A stretch of 64,000 bases of DNA from Microlunatus antarcticus (GTDB lineage Bacteria > Actinomycetota > Actinomycetes > Propionibacteriales > Propionibacteriaceae), in NCBI RefSeq assembly GCF_014193425.1, contig NZ_JACHZG010000001.1:3224001-3288000 (forward strand), given 5' to 3'. The position numbers and the translations under genes are program-made. The first letter of the stretch is position 1. Every line of letters begins with the position of its first letter. The notes under the pieces are model-generated. The model worked only from the letters and a program-made list of their open reading frames with translations, was not told the origin of the DNA and ran no database searches. Below are positions 23,877 to 33,101 of the stretch, piece by piece.

Positions 23877-25375
23877 CGGGCCACCCCCGTCGAGATCCCA
23901 CGGAACAGCGACGGCGAGGCGCCGTGGCCCAGGAACCCCCACTGCTTGGGCTCCCCCTTGCCGCACGGCATGCCGTACGCCTTGAACTCCTCCGGCCCGG
24001 CGACCGCCTCGAGCGAGCCCCAGAACTGCGGGGTGAGACCGCCGTACGAGAAGCCGCGCAGCAGCCGGCCCCGCTTGCCGTTCTTGACCTCCCAGGCCGC
24101 CTCGGTGCCGAACTGGAACGCCATCCGGCGGTCGTCGATCGACCAGGTGCGGTTGTCGTCGGCGTAGTAGCCGTCGCCCATCCGGTCGAGGAGCTCGTCG
24201 AGCGACCCCTCCCCCGGCTCGAGGTAGACGTTCGTGGCGAAGCAGACCGGCAGCCACGCCCAGCCGTCGGCACGGGCCGCGCCCGTTGTCTCTCCGCCGT
24301 GCCGCGCGACCGCGTCACGGCTGGACAGCACGTCGCGCAGGACACCCTTCTCGATCAGGGCGTGCCGCGTCGCGGGCGTGCCCTCGTCGTCGAAGGCGAA
24401 GCTGCCGCGGGTGCCGGGCACGGTCGGGTCGGCCACGACGTTCATGGCCGGCGAGCCGTACCGCAGGCTGCCGATGTCGTCGGGCTGGACCCAGGAGCGA
24501 CCGGCGAAGTTCGTCTCGTCGCCGAGGATCCGGTCCAGCTCGAGCGCGTGCCCGACCGACTCGTGGATCTGCAGCGCCAGCTGCGCCGGGCCGATGACCA
24601 CGTCGGCGGTCCCGCCGGGGGCCTGCGGCGCGCCGAGCAGCGCGACCGCCTCCTCCCCCACCCGGGTGGCCTCGTCCTCGAGCCCGAGGCCGAGGACGTA
24701 CTCCCAGCCGGCCGCGGCGGTGTTGCCGTGGAACGAGTTCGGAAAGCTGCGCCGCTGCGCCCCGCGCTCGTCGGCCGCGACGGCGAGCAGCATCGCGCCC
24801 GTCTCCACGAGGTGCTGCGACTGCCGCGACCCCTCGGAGTCGGCGTAGTGCTTGTGCTGGCGCTTGGCGTTCAGGCCTGCGGTCACCGACCGCACGAGGC
24901 CCGGCACCGACGCGGCGCGCACGATCCGCTGGAGCAGGTCGTGGCGCTCCCCGGCCGAGACCTCGAACGGGTCGACGTCGACCGGGACCGACCAGGTCCC
25001 GCTCGTCGGCTCGCGCGGGGCGAGGACGACCGGCGCGGTCCCGGCGGCGGCGGCCGCGGCGGCCACCGCCCGACGGGCCACGGCCTGCGCGGTGCCGGGG
25101 CCGTCGAGCGAGGCCGAGGCGAAGCCCCAGACCCCGTCGCGCAGCACCCGGACGCCGAGCCCGGCGTTGTGCTCGCGACGCTCGTCGAGCTCGCCGCGGA
25201 GGTCGGTGTAGAGCCGTTCCTCCTCGGCCTCGACGAGCCGGACGTCGGCGAAGGTCACGCCCTCGCCGGTCGCCGCGGCGAGCGCCTCCTCGAGCACCGC
25301 CCGGGCCGTGCTCTCGTCCAGCCCGCCCCAGGCGTGGGCGTCGGCGGCCGTCACGCGCTCCGTCGTGGTGCTCAC
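23873..25375 (-). CDS. TldD-type zinc metallopeptidase subunit
   Basis: 500 aa. The catalytic zinc motif HESVGHALELD (HExxxH) is at about residue 263, and a Cys in GMPCGKGE near the C-terminus is where TldD has its third ligand, so the enzyme looks active. N-terminal blocks include ERLYTDLRGELDERREHNAGLGVRV. With the following tldE-like gene it should form the TldD/TldE heterodimer, which cleaves flexible peptides that enter a narrow central chamber. It overlaps a Gfo/Idh gene upstream and tldE downstream, inside an operon with an oligopeptide importer. That suggests a catabolic role on imported peptides instead of toxin maturation. Confidence 0.9.
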   Translation of the reverse strand: MSTTTERVTAADAHAWGGLDESTARAVLEEALAAATGEGVTFADVRLVEAEEERLYTDLRGELDERREHNAGLGVRVLRDGVWGFASASLDGPGTAQAVARRAVAAAAAAAGTAPVVLAPREPTSGTWSVPVDVDPFEVSAGERHDLLQRIVRAASVPGLVRSVTAGLNAKRQHKHYADSEGSRQSQHLVETGAMLLAVAADERGAQRRSFPNSFHGNTAAAGWEYVLGLGLEDEATRVGEEAVALLGAPQAPGGTADVVIGPAQLALQIHESVGHALELDRILGDETNFAGRSWVQPDDIGSLRYGSPAMNVVADPTVPGTRGSFAFDDEGTPATRHALIEKGVLRDVLSSRDAVARHGGETTGAARADGWAWLPVCFATNVYLEPGEGSLDELLDRMGDGYYADDNRTWSIDDRRMAFQFGTEAAWEVKNGKRGRLLRGFSYGGLTPQFWGSLEAVAGPEEFKAYGMPCGKGEPKQWGFLGHGASPSLFRGISTGVAR

Positions 25376-26529
25376 GCGGTCTTCAGCGGGAAGTCGACCC
25401 ACGCGCGCTGGCGGTGCGACGCCTCGAAGGCGTTGATCGTGTGCTGCACGAGGGCGCCCTGGCGGAAGTCGCCCTGGTTCTCCGGGCCGCCGGACAGGAT
25501 CTCGGTGGCGAAGTCGGAGACGAGGTTGGAGTAGAAGAGGAACGGCCACGCCTCCAGCGAGGTGCCGCCGGCCGGGAAGAACCGCTCGGGGATCTCCCGC
25601 TCGACGAACTCGACGGCGTCCTTGCTGGCCGTCTTGATCGTCTGGCAGATCCCGTTCTCCTCGACGAGCCGGACGATGATCGCGCCCTCGGAGCCGTAGA
25701 TGCGGACCTCGATGCCGGGGAAGTTGCCGACGGTCACGAAGGAGGACTGGACCGACGCCAGGCCGCCGCCCTCGAACTCGGCGAGGAACATGTCGCCGTC
25801 GTCGATGTTCATGCGCTCCATGCGGCCGGTGTCGCGGACCATCCGCTCGGGGACGAAGTTGCGCATGGTGCCGACGACGGAGGTCAGGGGCGTGCCCATC
25901 CACCAGTGCATGATGTCGATGACCGGCGCCCCGTAGCCCTCGATCGAGGCGACCTGGATGCGGTCGGGGTTGCTCGCGTCGTTCTGCTGGCGCAGCGGGT
26001 TCTGCGGGTCGAGCCACTGGCTGTTCTGCTCGTACGCGTTGAGCATGTACGGCGTGCCGACGAAGCCCTGGCGGATCAGCTCGGCGGCGTACATCGTGGC
26101 CGGCGCGTAGCGGAACGTGAAGCCGAGCTTGGTCTTCAGCCCCTTGCTCGCGGCGAGGTCGGCGGCCCGGACGACCTCGTGGTAGTCGTGGTTGACCGGC
26201 TTCTCGCACAGCACGTGCTTGCCGGCCTCGAGCGCGGCCATGGTCACCTCGAAGTGCATGGCGTCGCCGGTGACGACGTCGATGACGTCGATGTCGGGGT
26301 CCTCGACGAGCTCGCGGTAGTCGTCGGTCACCCGGGCGACGCCGAACTGGTCGCCGGCGGCCTTGACCAGGTCGCCGTCGACGTCGGCGAGACCGACCAC
26401 GCGGCAGCGCGGGTCGCGCTGCCAGCCGGGGATGTGCGAGCGGACGGCCCACCGGCCGGTGCCGACGACGCCGACGTTGAGGGTCTGTTTGCCCGGGTTC
26501 TGACCCTGCTCGGCGCTGGGTGAGGTCAT
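25372..26529 (-). CDS. Gfo/Idh/MocA-family oxidoreductase (second of two)
   Basis: 385 aa. GVVGTGRWAV (about 19-28) is the nucleotide loop, CEKPVNHDYHEVV (about 108-120) the family signature, and IEGYGAPVIDIMHWWMG carries the catalytic-type Asp and His. Longer than the member at 18940, with a C-terminal extension (HQRAWVDF-type end). The ATG follows GGAG and overlaps the ABC ATPase stop by four bases. The substrate is unknown. The presence of two such enzymes hints at a sugar or cyclitol part in the compound being degraded. Confidence 0.9.
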   Translation of the reverse strand: MTSPSAEQGQNPGKQTLNVGVVGTGRWAVRSHIPGWQRDPRCRVVGLADVDGDLVKAAGDQFGVARVTDDYRELVEDPDIDVIDVVTGDAMHFEVTMAALEAGKHVLCEKPVNHDYHEVVRAADLAASKGLKTKLGFTFRYAPATMYAAELIRQGFVGTPYMLNAYEQNSQWLDPQNPLRQQNDASNPDRIQVASIEGYGAPVIDIMHWWMGTPLTSVVGTMRNFVPERMVRDTGRMERMNIDDGDMFLAEFEGGGLASVQSSFVTVGNFPGIEVRIYGSEGAIIVRLVEENGICQTIKTASKDAVEFVEREIPERFFPAGGTSLEAWPFLFYSNLVSDFATEILSGGPENQGDFRQGALVQHTINAFEASHRQRAWVDFPLKTA

Positions 26530-27674
26530 CGTTGTTCTCCTTGGTGCTGGGTGGTCGGGGGTGCTGCGGCGAGCTCGTCGGCTCGTCGGCAGCGGCTCTG
26601 GTGGGAAGCGGTGCCTGTTGCGGGGCCGCCGGCTGAGCCGATCGTGAGCAGCTCGGTGGCCCACGTGTCGCAGGCCTCCTCGTGCAGCTCGCAGCGGGCG
26701 GCGAAGCGGCAGGTCGGGCCGAGCCCGACGAGCGGGGGCGGTGCGCCGGGGATGACGCGGAGCGGCTCGTCGCGGGCGACCGCGCCGGGCAGCGCGCCGA
26801 TGAGGGCACGCGTGTACGGGTGGCGCGGGCTGGAGAGCAGCGTCGCGGTGTCGGCGAGCTCGACGACCTGCCCCGCGTACATGACGGCGACGCGGTCGCA
26901 GACCTGCGACACCACCGACAGGTCGTGGCTGACCAGGACGAGGCTGGTGCCCAGGTCGCGCTGCAGCGACAGCAGCAGCCCGAGGATCTGGTCCTGGATC
27001 AGCACGTCGAGCGCCGTCGTCGGCTCGTCGGCGACGAGCAGCGCCGGGTTCTGCGCGATGGCGATCGCGATCAGCGTGCGCTGCAGCATCCCCCCGCTGA
27101 ACTGGTGCGGGAAGGCGTCGAGCCGCCGTTCGGGGGCCGGCAGACCGACCTGGCGGAGCAGCTCGATGACGCGCTCGCGGCGGGCCGCCTTCCCGTGCAC
27201 CGTGTCCCCCAGCGCCTCCGCGACCTGGTCGCCGATGCGGCGGACCGGGTCCAGCGAGGTCATCGGGTTCTGCGGGATCATCGCGACGTGCCGGCCCCAG
27301 AGGCGCCGCAGCCGCTTCGACGGAAGGACGGTGATGTCCTCCACGCCGATGCTGGGGTAGGCGACCGTTCCCGACACCTCCGTGCGCGGCGTGGGCCGGA
27401 GCCCCAGCAGCGCCCGGCACGTCACGCTCTTGCCGGAGCCGGTCTCCCCGACCACCCCGAGCACCTCGCCCTGGCGCAGGGTCAGCGTGACCCCGTCGGC
27501 GGCATGGACCTGCCCGGCGGCGGTGGGGATGCTGACCCGCAGGTCGCTGACCTGCAGCAGCACGTCGCCGCGCTCGCGCGGGTCCGCCGGCGCGGGCACG
27601 ACCTCGTCGGCGTCCGGCACGCCGACCCGCTCGCCCAGGAGCGGCGCGGAGTCCATCGGGGCCCCCGCGCTCAC
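26526..27674 (-). CDS. Oligopeptide-type ABC importer ATPase (DppD/OppD)
   Basis: 382 aa. Walker A GETGSGKS (about 76-83), QFSGGMLQRTLIA signature, Walker B LLVADEPTTALD, and the H-loop SHDLSVV. The C-terminal oligopeptide/nickel-type domain with a Cys-rich end (CRFAARCELHEEAC) is typical of Opp/Dpp ATPases and may hold an Fe-S cluster. GTG start overlapping the permease stop. Pairs with the second ATPase at 31121. Confidence 0.93.
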   Translation of the reverse strand: MSAGAPMDSAPLLGERVGVPDADEVVPAPADPRERGDVLLQVSDLRVSIPTAAGQVHAADGVTLTLRQGEVLGVVGETGSGKSVTCRALLGLRPTPRTEVSGTVAYPSIGVEDITVLPSKRLRRLWGRHVAMIPQNPMTSLDPVRRIGDQVAEALGDTVHGKAARRERVIELLRQVGLPAPERRLDAFPHQFSGGMLQRTLIAIAIAQNPALLVADEPTTALDVLIQDQILGLLLSLQRDLGTSLVLVSHDLSVVSQVCDRVAVMYAGQVVELADTATLLSSPRHPYTRALIGALPGAVARDEPLRVIPGAPPPLVGLGPTCRFAARCELHEEACDTWATELLTIGSAGGPATGTASHQSRCRRADELAAAPPTTQHQGEQR

Positions 27675-28561
27675 TGCTCGGCCCTCAGGACGTCGGCGAG
27701 CCCGTCGCCGAGGAGGCTGAAGGCCACCCCGAGCACGACCAGCGCGACGCCGGGGACCAGCGACAGCTGCCAGTTGGACAGGATGTAGGCCTGCCCCTCC
27801 GAGATCATGGCGCCCCACTCCGGCGTCGGCTGGCGCACGCCGATCCCGAGGAAGCCCAGCGACGCGCCGAGCAGCACGTTGCCGACGGCGTCGACCATGG
27901 CGAAGACGATCACGAGCGGCGCGACCGACGGCAGCACGTGGCGCAGCAGGACGCGCGGCGTCGAGTAGCCGAGGACGTTGGCCGCCACGACGTAGCCGTA
28001 GCGCCGCGCGGCGAGGGTCTGGCCGTGCGCGATCCGGGCGTAGCCGACCCAGCTCGCCACCCACAGCGCGATGAACATGTTGCGCAGGCTCGGGCCGAGC
28101 GAGGCGACGATCGCGATCACCAGGACGATGAACGGGAAGGCGAAGAACAGGTCGACGACCCGCATGATCACGGCCTCGACCCAGCCGCCGACGTACGCGG
28201 CGAGCATCCCGACCGCGGTGCCCACGACGAGGGTCACGATCGTCGCGCCGAAGGCGATGGCCAGGTCGTAGCGCCCGCCGTAGAGCACGCGGGCCCACAG
28301 GTCGCGGCCGAAGGCGTCCGTCCCGAGCGGGTGCCCGGGCGAGGGTGGCGCGAGCGGGTTCAGCGGGTCGATGTCGAGCGGCGACGCCGAGGTGAAGAGC
28401 GGCGCGCCGAGGCAGAGCACGGCGATGGCCGCCAGCAGCACGAGGCCCGCGATCAGCGAGAACTTCCCGCGCAGCACCTTGGGCAACGGCAGCCGCAGCC
28501 ATCGCGCCCGGCCGAGGCTTCGGACGCTCCCCAGCTGGGCGGGGTCGACGAGCGTCGTCAT
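27671..28561 (-). CDS. Oligopeptide-type ABC permease (DppC/OppC)
   Basis: 296 aa with six membrane helices; the first is at about 37-57. HPLGTDAFGRDLWARVLYGGR is the OppC signature. The cytoplasmic EAA-type loop reads NVLGYSTPRVLLRHVLPSVAPL. The C-terminal SLLGDGLADVLRAEQ is the usual OppC end. Coupled by four-base overlaps to OppB and OppD. Confidence 0.93.
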   Translation of the reverse strand: MTTLVDPAQLGSVRSLGRARWLRLPLPKVLRGKFSLIAGLVLLAAIAVLCLGAPLFTSASPLDIDPLNPLAPPSPGHPLGTDAFGRDLWARVLYGGRYDLAIAFGATIVTLVVGTAVGMLAAYVGGWVEAVIMRVVDLFFAFPFIVLVIAIVASLGPSLRNMFIALWVASWVGYARIAHGQTLAARRYGYVVAANVLGYSTPRVLLRHVLPSVAPLVIVFAMVDAVGNVLLGASLGFLGIGVRQPTPEWGAMISEGQAYILSNWQLSLVPGVALVVLGVAFSLLGDGLADVLRAEQ

Positions 28562-29508
28562 CGGGTCACCGCCACGGCGAGACGGGGGTCGAGGAGCCGG
28601 TGGACGACGTCGGTGAGGACGTTGACCAGGAGCACGAAGACTGCGAGGACGAGGGACACGGCCTGGACGACCGGGTAGTCACGGGTGGCGACCGCCCCGA
28701 CCAGCAGGCTGCCCATGCCGGGGATGGAGAACACGTTCTCGATCACCACCGTGCCGCCCACGAGGAAGGCGAGGTTCACGCCGAAGACGACGGCGACCGG
28801 GGCGATCGCGTTGCGCAGGACGTGCCGGGCCAGGACGGTCCAGCCCGAGATGCCCTTGAGCCGCGCGATGGTGACGAAGTCGGACTCCAGGACGTTGATG
28901 GTGCTCGCCCGCAGCGACCGGACGAGCACGGTCGAGAACGGGATCGCGAGCGTGACCGCCGGCAGCACCAGGTGGTAGAGGTGCTGGCCGAACCCCGTCC
29001 CGTAGCCGCCGATCGGGAACCAGCCCAGCCGGAGCCCGAAGACGAGGATCAGCACGATCCCGATCAGGAAGGCCGGGAGCGCGTAGCCGAGGGTGAAGAA
29101 GATCCGCGTCCCCTGGTCCAGGGCCCCGCCGCGGCGGACCGCCGCCAGCACCCCGAGCGGGAGGCTGATGAGGGTGCAGAGCGCGGCAGTGACCGCGACG
29201 AGCAGCAGGGAGGGCCCCACCCGGTCGACGAGGATCTCGCCGACCGGGCGGTGGTACTGGTACGACTCCCCGAACGACCCCGTGACCGCCGAGCGCAGGA
29301 AGATCCCGTACTGGGTGAGGATCGAGTCGTTCAGGCCGAGGGAGTTCCGGATCTGCTCGGCCGCCTCGGGCGTGTAGCGGTTGCCGAGGATCTGCGTCGC
29401 CGGGTCGCCCGGCACCAGGCGGATGAGCACGAAGCTCACCAGCGTGATGCCGAACAGCACCGGGACCAGGTTCGCCAGCCGGGTCCAGCTCAGGCCGAGC
29501 GCGCGCAT
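28558..29508 (-). CDS. Oligopeptide-type ABC permease (DppB/OppB)
   Basis: 316 aa, six helices. The N-terminus (LANLVPVLFGITLVSFVLIRLVPGDPA) is characteristic of DppB. The EAA loop is ARLKGISGWTVLARHVLRNA, and the end DVVHRLLDPRLA is standard. ATG two bases after the binding-protein stop. Confidence 0.93.
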   Translation of the reverse strand: MRALGLSWTRLANLVPVLFGITLVSFVLIRLVPGDPATQILGNRYTPEAAEQIRNSLGLNDSILTQYGIFLRSAVTGSFGESYQYHRPVGEILVDRVGPSLLLVAVTAALCTLISLPLGVLAAVRRGGALDQGTRIFFTLGYALPAFLIGIVLILVFGLRLGWFPIGGYGTGFGQHLYHLVLPAVTLAIPFSTVLVRSLRASTINVLESDFVTIARLKGISGWTVLARHVLRNAIAPVAVVFGVNLAFLVGGTVVIENVFSIPGMGSLLVGAVATRDYPVVQAVSLVLAVFVLLVNVLTDVVHRLLDPRLAVAVTR

Positions 29509-29510
29509 GC

Positions 29511-31124
29511 TCAGTGCGTCCCGACGGTCAGGCTGAGCAGGGAGTCGTTGTAGTTGCCGAGCGGCGAGACCTGGAACCCGTTGACCCAGGCGCCGGAGGC
29601 GTAGCGGAAGGGGGCGTAGGCCAGCGGGATGAACGGCGCCTGGTCGGCGATCGTCTGCTGCACCTGCGCGTAGAGCTCGCCGCGCTTGGCCTCGTCGGTC
29701 TCCGAGCGGGCGTCGTTGATCGCCTTGCTCGTGGCCTCGTCGCCCCAGTAGGAGCTGAAGCTGTTCGCGCCGCCCTTGATGTCGGCGCCGAAGGTCGCGA
29801 CCTCGTCGGGGTCGATGATGTCGTTGGTCCAGTAGCGAAGACCGAGCCCGTTCGTGCCCGACCGCTCGTTGGTGTACGCGGTGGACTGCTCGTACGACTG
29901 GATCGTCACGTCGATCCCGATCTTGGCCAGGTCGTCCTTGATCACCACGGCCTGCGCCTGGCCGGCCGCGTCACCGCTGACCGTGATCAGGTCGGTCTTG
30001 AAGCCGTTCGGGAAGCCGGCCTCGGTGAGCAGCTGCTTCGCCTTGTCCAGGTCGGGCTTCGGCGTCGGGATGGACTCGGCCCAGTGGAGCATCTTGTAGG
30101 GGAAGAACGTGTTCGCCGGGACCGCGTTGCCCTGGTAGGCCAGCGTGTTCATGGCGTCGAGGTCGAGCGCGGCCTTGACGGCCTGGCGGACCCGGACGTC
30201 CTCGAACGGCTTCGACTTCAGCGGCACCTGCAGGAAGTCGACGCGCGTCGAGGGGAAGAGGTCGACCTTCAGCTTGGGGTTCGCCGAGAGCTGCTTGACC
30301 AGGTTGCCCGGCGGGTTCTCGATCACGTCGACCTGGCCGCCCTGCAGCTGCAGGACGCGGGTGTTGTCGTTCGTGACGACGCTGACCTCGACCGTGCTGA
30401 TCTTGGGCTTCGGGCCCCAGTAGCTGTCGTTGCGCGTCAGCACCAGCTGGCTGTCGGGCTCGAGCTTGGTGACCTTGAACGGGCCTGCGCCGTACGGGGT
30501 CTTGCTGAAGAAGTCCTTGTCGGCCTCGACCGCCTTCTGCGGCAGGATCCCGTACGCGTACATGGCGAGGTCGGCCAGCAGCGGCGCGTGCTTGGTCTTG
30601 AGCTTGATCACCACGGTCTGCGGGTCGGTCGCGGTGATCGAGGTGACGGGCGTGATGAGGAAGCCCCAGCCGCCCTCGAGCGCGCGGGCCCGGTTGATCG
30701 ACCACGCGGCGTCGGCCGCGGTGACCGGCGAGCCGTCCGCGAACTTGGCCGCGGGGTTCAGGTGGAACGTCCAGGTCAGCCCGTCCGCGCTCTGCTCCCA
30801 GGTCGACGCCAGGTCGGGGACGATCTTGGTCCCCGTCGGGTCGGTCTGCACGAGCCGGGCGTAGATGTTCTGGTCGAGCCAGATGCTCTCGTTGGCCGCG
30901 TTCTCGGCCGGGTCGAGCGTGTCGATGGCGACGCCGTTGGCGATCTTGAGGGTGTCGACCTCGCTGGTCGCGGCCGGGGCCGAGGCCTCCGGGGCGGTCG
31001 TGGACGAACCTCCTCCCCCGCAGGCGGCGAGCACGAGGGCGGCGGCGGCGAGGCCGGTGACCCCGGTCAGGCGCAGCCGGCGCAGGACGGAGCCGGGGTC
31101 GTGGGTGTGGGGCACGGGTGTCAT
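29511..31124 (-). CDS. ABC importer substrate-binding lipoprotein, family 5
   Basis: 537 aa. A signal peptide with lipobox LVLAAC (Cys at about 35) shows lipid anchoring after Sec export. The family 5 fold follows, with ASTWEQSADGLTWTFHLNPAAKFADGSPVTAAD (about 107-139) and PYGAGPF. Family 5 proteins bind oligopeptides, but some bind opines, nickel chelates, sugars or glutathione, so peptide uptake is likely rather than certain. The first 12 residues are unusually His/Pro-rich. It overlaps the OppF-type ATPase gene by four bases. Confidence 0.92.
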   Translation of the reverse strand: MTPVPHTHDPGSVLRRLRLTGVTGLAAAALVLAACGGGGSSTTAPEASAPAATSEVDTLKIANGVAIDTLDPAENAANESIWLDQNIYARLVQTDPTGTKIVPDLASTWEQSADGLTWTFHLNPAAKFADGSPVTAADAAWSINRARALEGGWGFLITPVTSITATDPQTVVIKLKTKHAPLLADLAMYAYGILPQKAVEADKDFFSKTPYGAGPFKVTKLEPDSQLVLTRNDSYWGPKPKISTVEVSVVTNDNTRVLQLQGGQVDVIENPPGNLVKQLSANPKLKVDLFPSTRVDFLQVPLKSKPFEDVRVRQAVKAALDLDAMNTLAYQGNAVPANTFFPYKMLHWAESIPTPKPDLDKAKQLLTEAGFPNGFKTDLITVSGDAAGQAQAVVIKDDLAKIGIDVTIQSYEQSTAYTNERSGTNGLGLRYWTNDIIDPDEVATFGADIKGGANSFSSYWGDEATSKAINDARSETDEAKRGELYAQVQQTIADQAPFIPLAYAPFRYASGAWVNGFQVSPLGNYNDSLLSLTVGTH

Positions 31125-32221
31125 CGGGTTCCTCCAGGGGACGGGGTGGGGTGCGCGACGGCAGCGGCGCCGTTGACGAGGTGGGGCTGGCGGGTCGTCG
31201 TGGGCGTCGAGCCCGGGTAGAGGTGGCAGGCCACCTGCTGGCCGGCCGGGGTGGTCGCCATGAGCGGGACGACCTCGCGGCAGACCGCCATGGCGGCCGG
31301 GCACCGCGGGTGGAACGTGCAGCCCGAGGGCGGCGTGATCGGGTTCGGCAGCTCGCCTGCGACCGCGCTGGTCGTCGAGCGGCGGCGGCCGAGCTTGGGG
31401 GCGGCGGCGAGCAGCGCCTGGGTGTACGGGTGGGCGGGGCTGGCGAAGAGCGCCGCGGCGGGCCCGGACTCGACGACGCGACCGAGGTAGAGCACGGCGA
31501 CGTCGTCGGCGATCCGCTCCAGCACGGCCAGGTCGTGGGTGATGAAGAGGTAGGCCAGCCCGAGCTCGGACTGCAGGCGCTGGAAGAGGTTCAGCACCTG
31601 GGCCTGGACGGACACGTCAAGCGCCGACACCGGCTCGTCGGCCACCAGCAGCCGCGGACCGACGGCCAGCGCGCGGGCGATGCTCACGCGCTGGCGCCCG
31701 CCGCCGGAGAGCTGGCCCGGCTTGCGGTCGGCCCAGCCGGAGGGGAAGCCGACCTGGTCGAGCAGCTCCGCCACGCGGCCCGGTCGGTCCGCGGCGGGGA
31801 CGCCGCCGGTGACCTTGAGGACCTCGCCGATGGCGGTGCCGACCGTCTCGTGCGGGTTCAGCGAGGTGTATGGGTCCTGCAGCACGACCTGGACGTCGCG
31901 ACGCAGCCGGTGGCTCATCGCGCCGCCGCCGGAGGCGACGTCCTGGCCGTCGAGCAGCACCTGCCCGCCGCTCGGCCGCTCCAGGCGGAGCACGAGCCGA
32001 CCGAGGGTGCTCTTGCCCGACCCGGTCTCGCCGACGACGCCGAGCGTGCGCCCGGGCATGACCGACAGGCTCACGTCGTCCACGGCGCGCAGGACCTCGC
32101 CGGGCTCGCGGCGGAACCAGGCCCGGGTGCTGCGCTGCAGCGCGTAGTGCTTGCTGAGCCCGCGGGTCTCGAGCAGCGGCGTCCGCATGGTCGCCGCCAG
32201 CTCTTGGGCCAGGGCCGTCAT
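31121..32221 (-). CDS. Oligopeptide-type ABC importer ATPase (DppF/OppF)
   Basis: 366 aa. Walker A GETGSGKS (about 65-72), Q-loop LQDPYTSLNP, Walker B LLVADEPVSALD and ITHDLAVLE are canonical. The signature loop reads LSGGGRQR where LSGGQRQR is usual, a single Gln-to-Gly change in the ABC signature; it may reduce ATP turnover at one site. The C-terminal Cys-containing region (CTFHPRCPAAMAVC) matches OppF. ATG overlaps the SDR stop. Confidence 0.92.
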   Translation of the reverse strand: MTALAQELAATMRTPLLETRGLSKHYALQRSTRAWFRREPGEVLRAVDDVSLSVMPGRTLGVVGETGSGKSTLGRLVLRLERPSGGQVLLDGQDVASGGGAMSHRLRRDVQVVLQDPYTSLNPHETVGTAIGEVLKVTGGVPAADRPGRVAELLDQVGFPSGWADRKPGQLSGGGRQRVSIARALAVGPRLLVADEPVSALDVSVQAQVLNLFQRLQSELGLAYLFITHDLAVLERIADDVAVLYLGRVVESGPAAALFASPAHPYTQALLAAAPKLGRRRSTTSAVAGELPNPITPPSGCTFHPRCPAAMAVCREVVPLMATTPAGQQVACHLYPGSTPTTTRQPHLVNGAAAVAHPTPSPGGTR

Positions 32222-33048
32222 GCGCCCACCACCCCGCTCCCTGAGCCCTTCGACAAGCTCAGGACAGGCTCTGTCGAAGGGCGCTCGCCCGGCATCCGGA
32301 ACCGGCCGGCGCTGGACCCGCCGTCCACCGCGATGACGGCCGCGTTGACGTGGTCGCTCTCGGGGAGGCAGAGGAACCGGACGGCGTTCGCGATGTCGGC
32401 CGGCAGACCAGCGCGTCCGGTGGGGATGGACGCGGTGAGCGAGGCGCGCAGGTCGTCGCTCGCGCGGTCGGGGTTCGCGTCGCTCGCGCCCCGGACGTCG
32501 ATGTAGCCGGGGGCGACCACGTTGCTCGTGATCCCCAGCGGGCCGAGCTCCATGGCGAACGTCGCGGAGATCGTCTCGACGGCGGCCTTGGACGACGCGT
32601 ACGCCGCCCCGCGCGGCCGGGGGCTGCGGGCCGAGCCGGTCGAGATGCTGACGATCCGGCCCGAGGTGAGGCCGGCGTCGACGTAGCGCTGCACGAAGGA
32701 CCGGCAGGCCAGGAACATGCCGGTGACGTTCACGTCGAACACGTGCCGCCACGCGGCCGGCGACATCTCGAGCAGCCCCGCGGTCGGATAGTCGGCGGCG
32801 TCGTTGACGAGGATGGAGGCCGGCCCCCAGCGCTCCTCGAGCGCGGCCAGCGCACCGTCGACCGCGCCCTCGTCGGCGACGTCGGCCACGACGGAGAGCA
32901 CGTCCGGCCGGTCGAGCGGGAAGGGCGACAGGTCGAGCACGCCGACCTTCGCGCCGCTGTCGGCGAGGGCCGTCACGATGGCCCGGCCGAGCCCGTTCGC
33001 GCCGCCGGTGACCAGCGCCACCGTGCCCTCGAGCGCTCCTGCGACCAC
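32218..33048 (-). CDS. SDR-family oxidoreductase, first gene of the 14-gene operon; C-terminus altered by a repeat
   Basis: 276 aa. TGGANGLG (about 14-21) and the catalytic YASSK are present. The usual NNAG is changed to NDAA, which may affect cofactor or substrate binding. A normal SDR would end shortly after VIAVDGGSS; here about 25 more residues (including the tell-tale LSLSKG) come from a palindromic repeat element in the 3' end (32241-32282). The GTG start has a GAGGAGC box. Its promoter region carries one of two identical candidate GntR sites. Confidence 0.88.
   Translation of the reverse strand: MVAGALEGTVALVTGGANGLGRAIVTALADSGAKVGVLDLSPFPLDRPDVLSVVADVADEGAVDGALAALEERWGPASILVNDAADYPTAGLLEMSPAAWRHVFDVNVTGMFLACRSFVQRYVDAGLTSGRIVSISTGSARSPRPRGAAYASSKAAVETISATFAMELGPLGITSNVVAPGYIDVRGASDANPDRASDDLRASLTASIPTGRAGLPADIANAVRFLCLPESDHVNAAVIAVDGGSSAGRFRMPGERPSTEPVLSLSKGSGSGVVGA
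32241..32282. repeat. REP-like palindromic element in coding sequence
   Basis: Arms GCCCTTCGACA (32245-32255) and TGTCGAAGGGC (32272-32282) are a perfect 11-base inverted repeat around a 16-base loop containing GCTCAGGACAGG. The CTGAGC/GCTCAG and CCTTCGACAAGCTCAGG words are those of a dispersed repeat found in many high-GC bacteria. It lies inside the last codons of the SDR gene. Confidence 0.75.
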
Positions 33049-33067
33049 TGCTGCTCCTCGTGTCCCG

Positions 33068-33087
33068 GAGCACCGGATCCGGTGCTC
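33068..33087. repeat. Perfect 20-base palindrome in the operon leader
   Basis: GAGCACCGGATCCGGTGCTC, about 20 bases before the SDR start, so in the untranslated leader of the minus-strand operon. As RNA it could form a hairpin next to the ribosome binding site; as DNA it could bind a dimeric protein. Confidence 0.55.
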
Positions 33088-33101
33088 ACTCCTCGTCGGT
33101 T

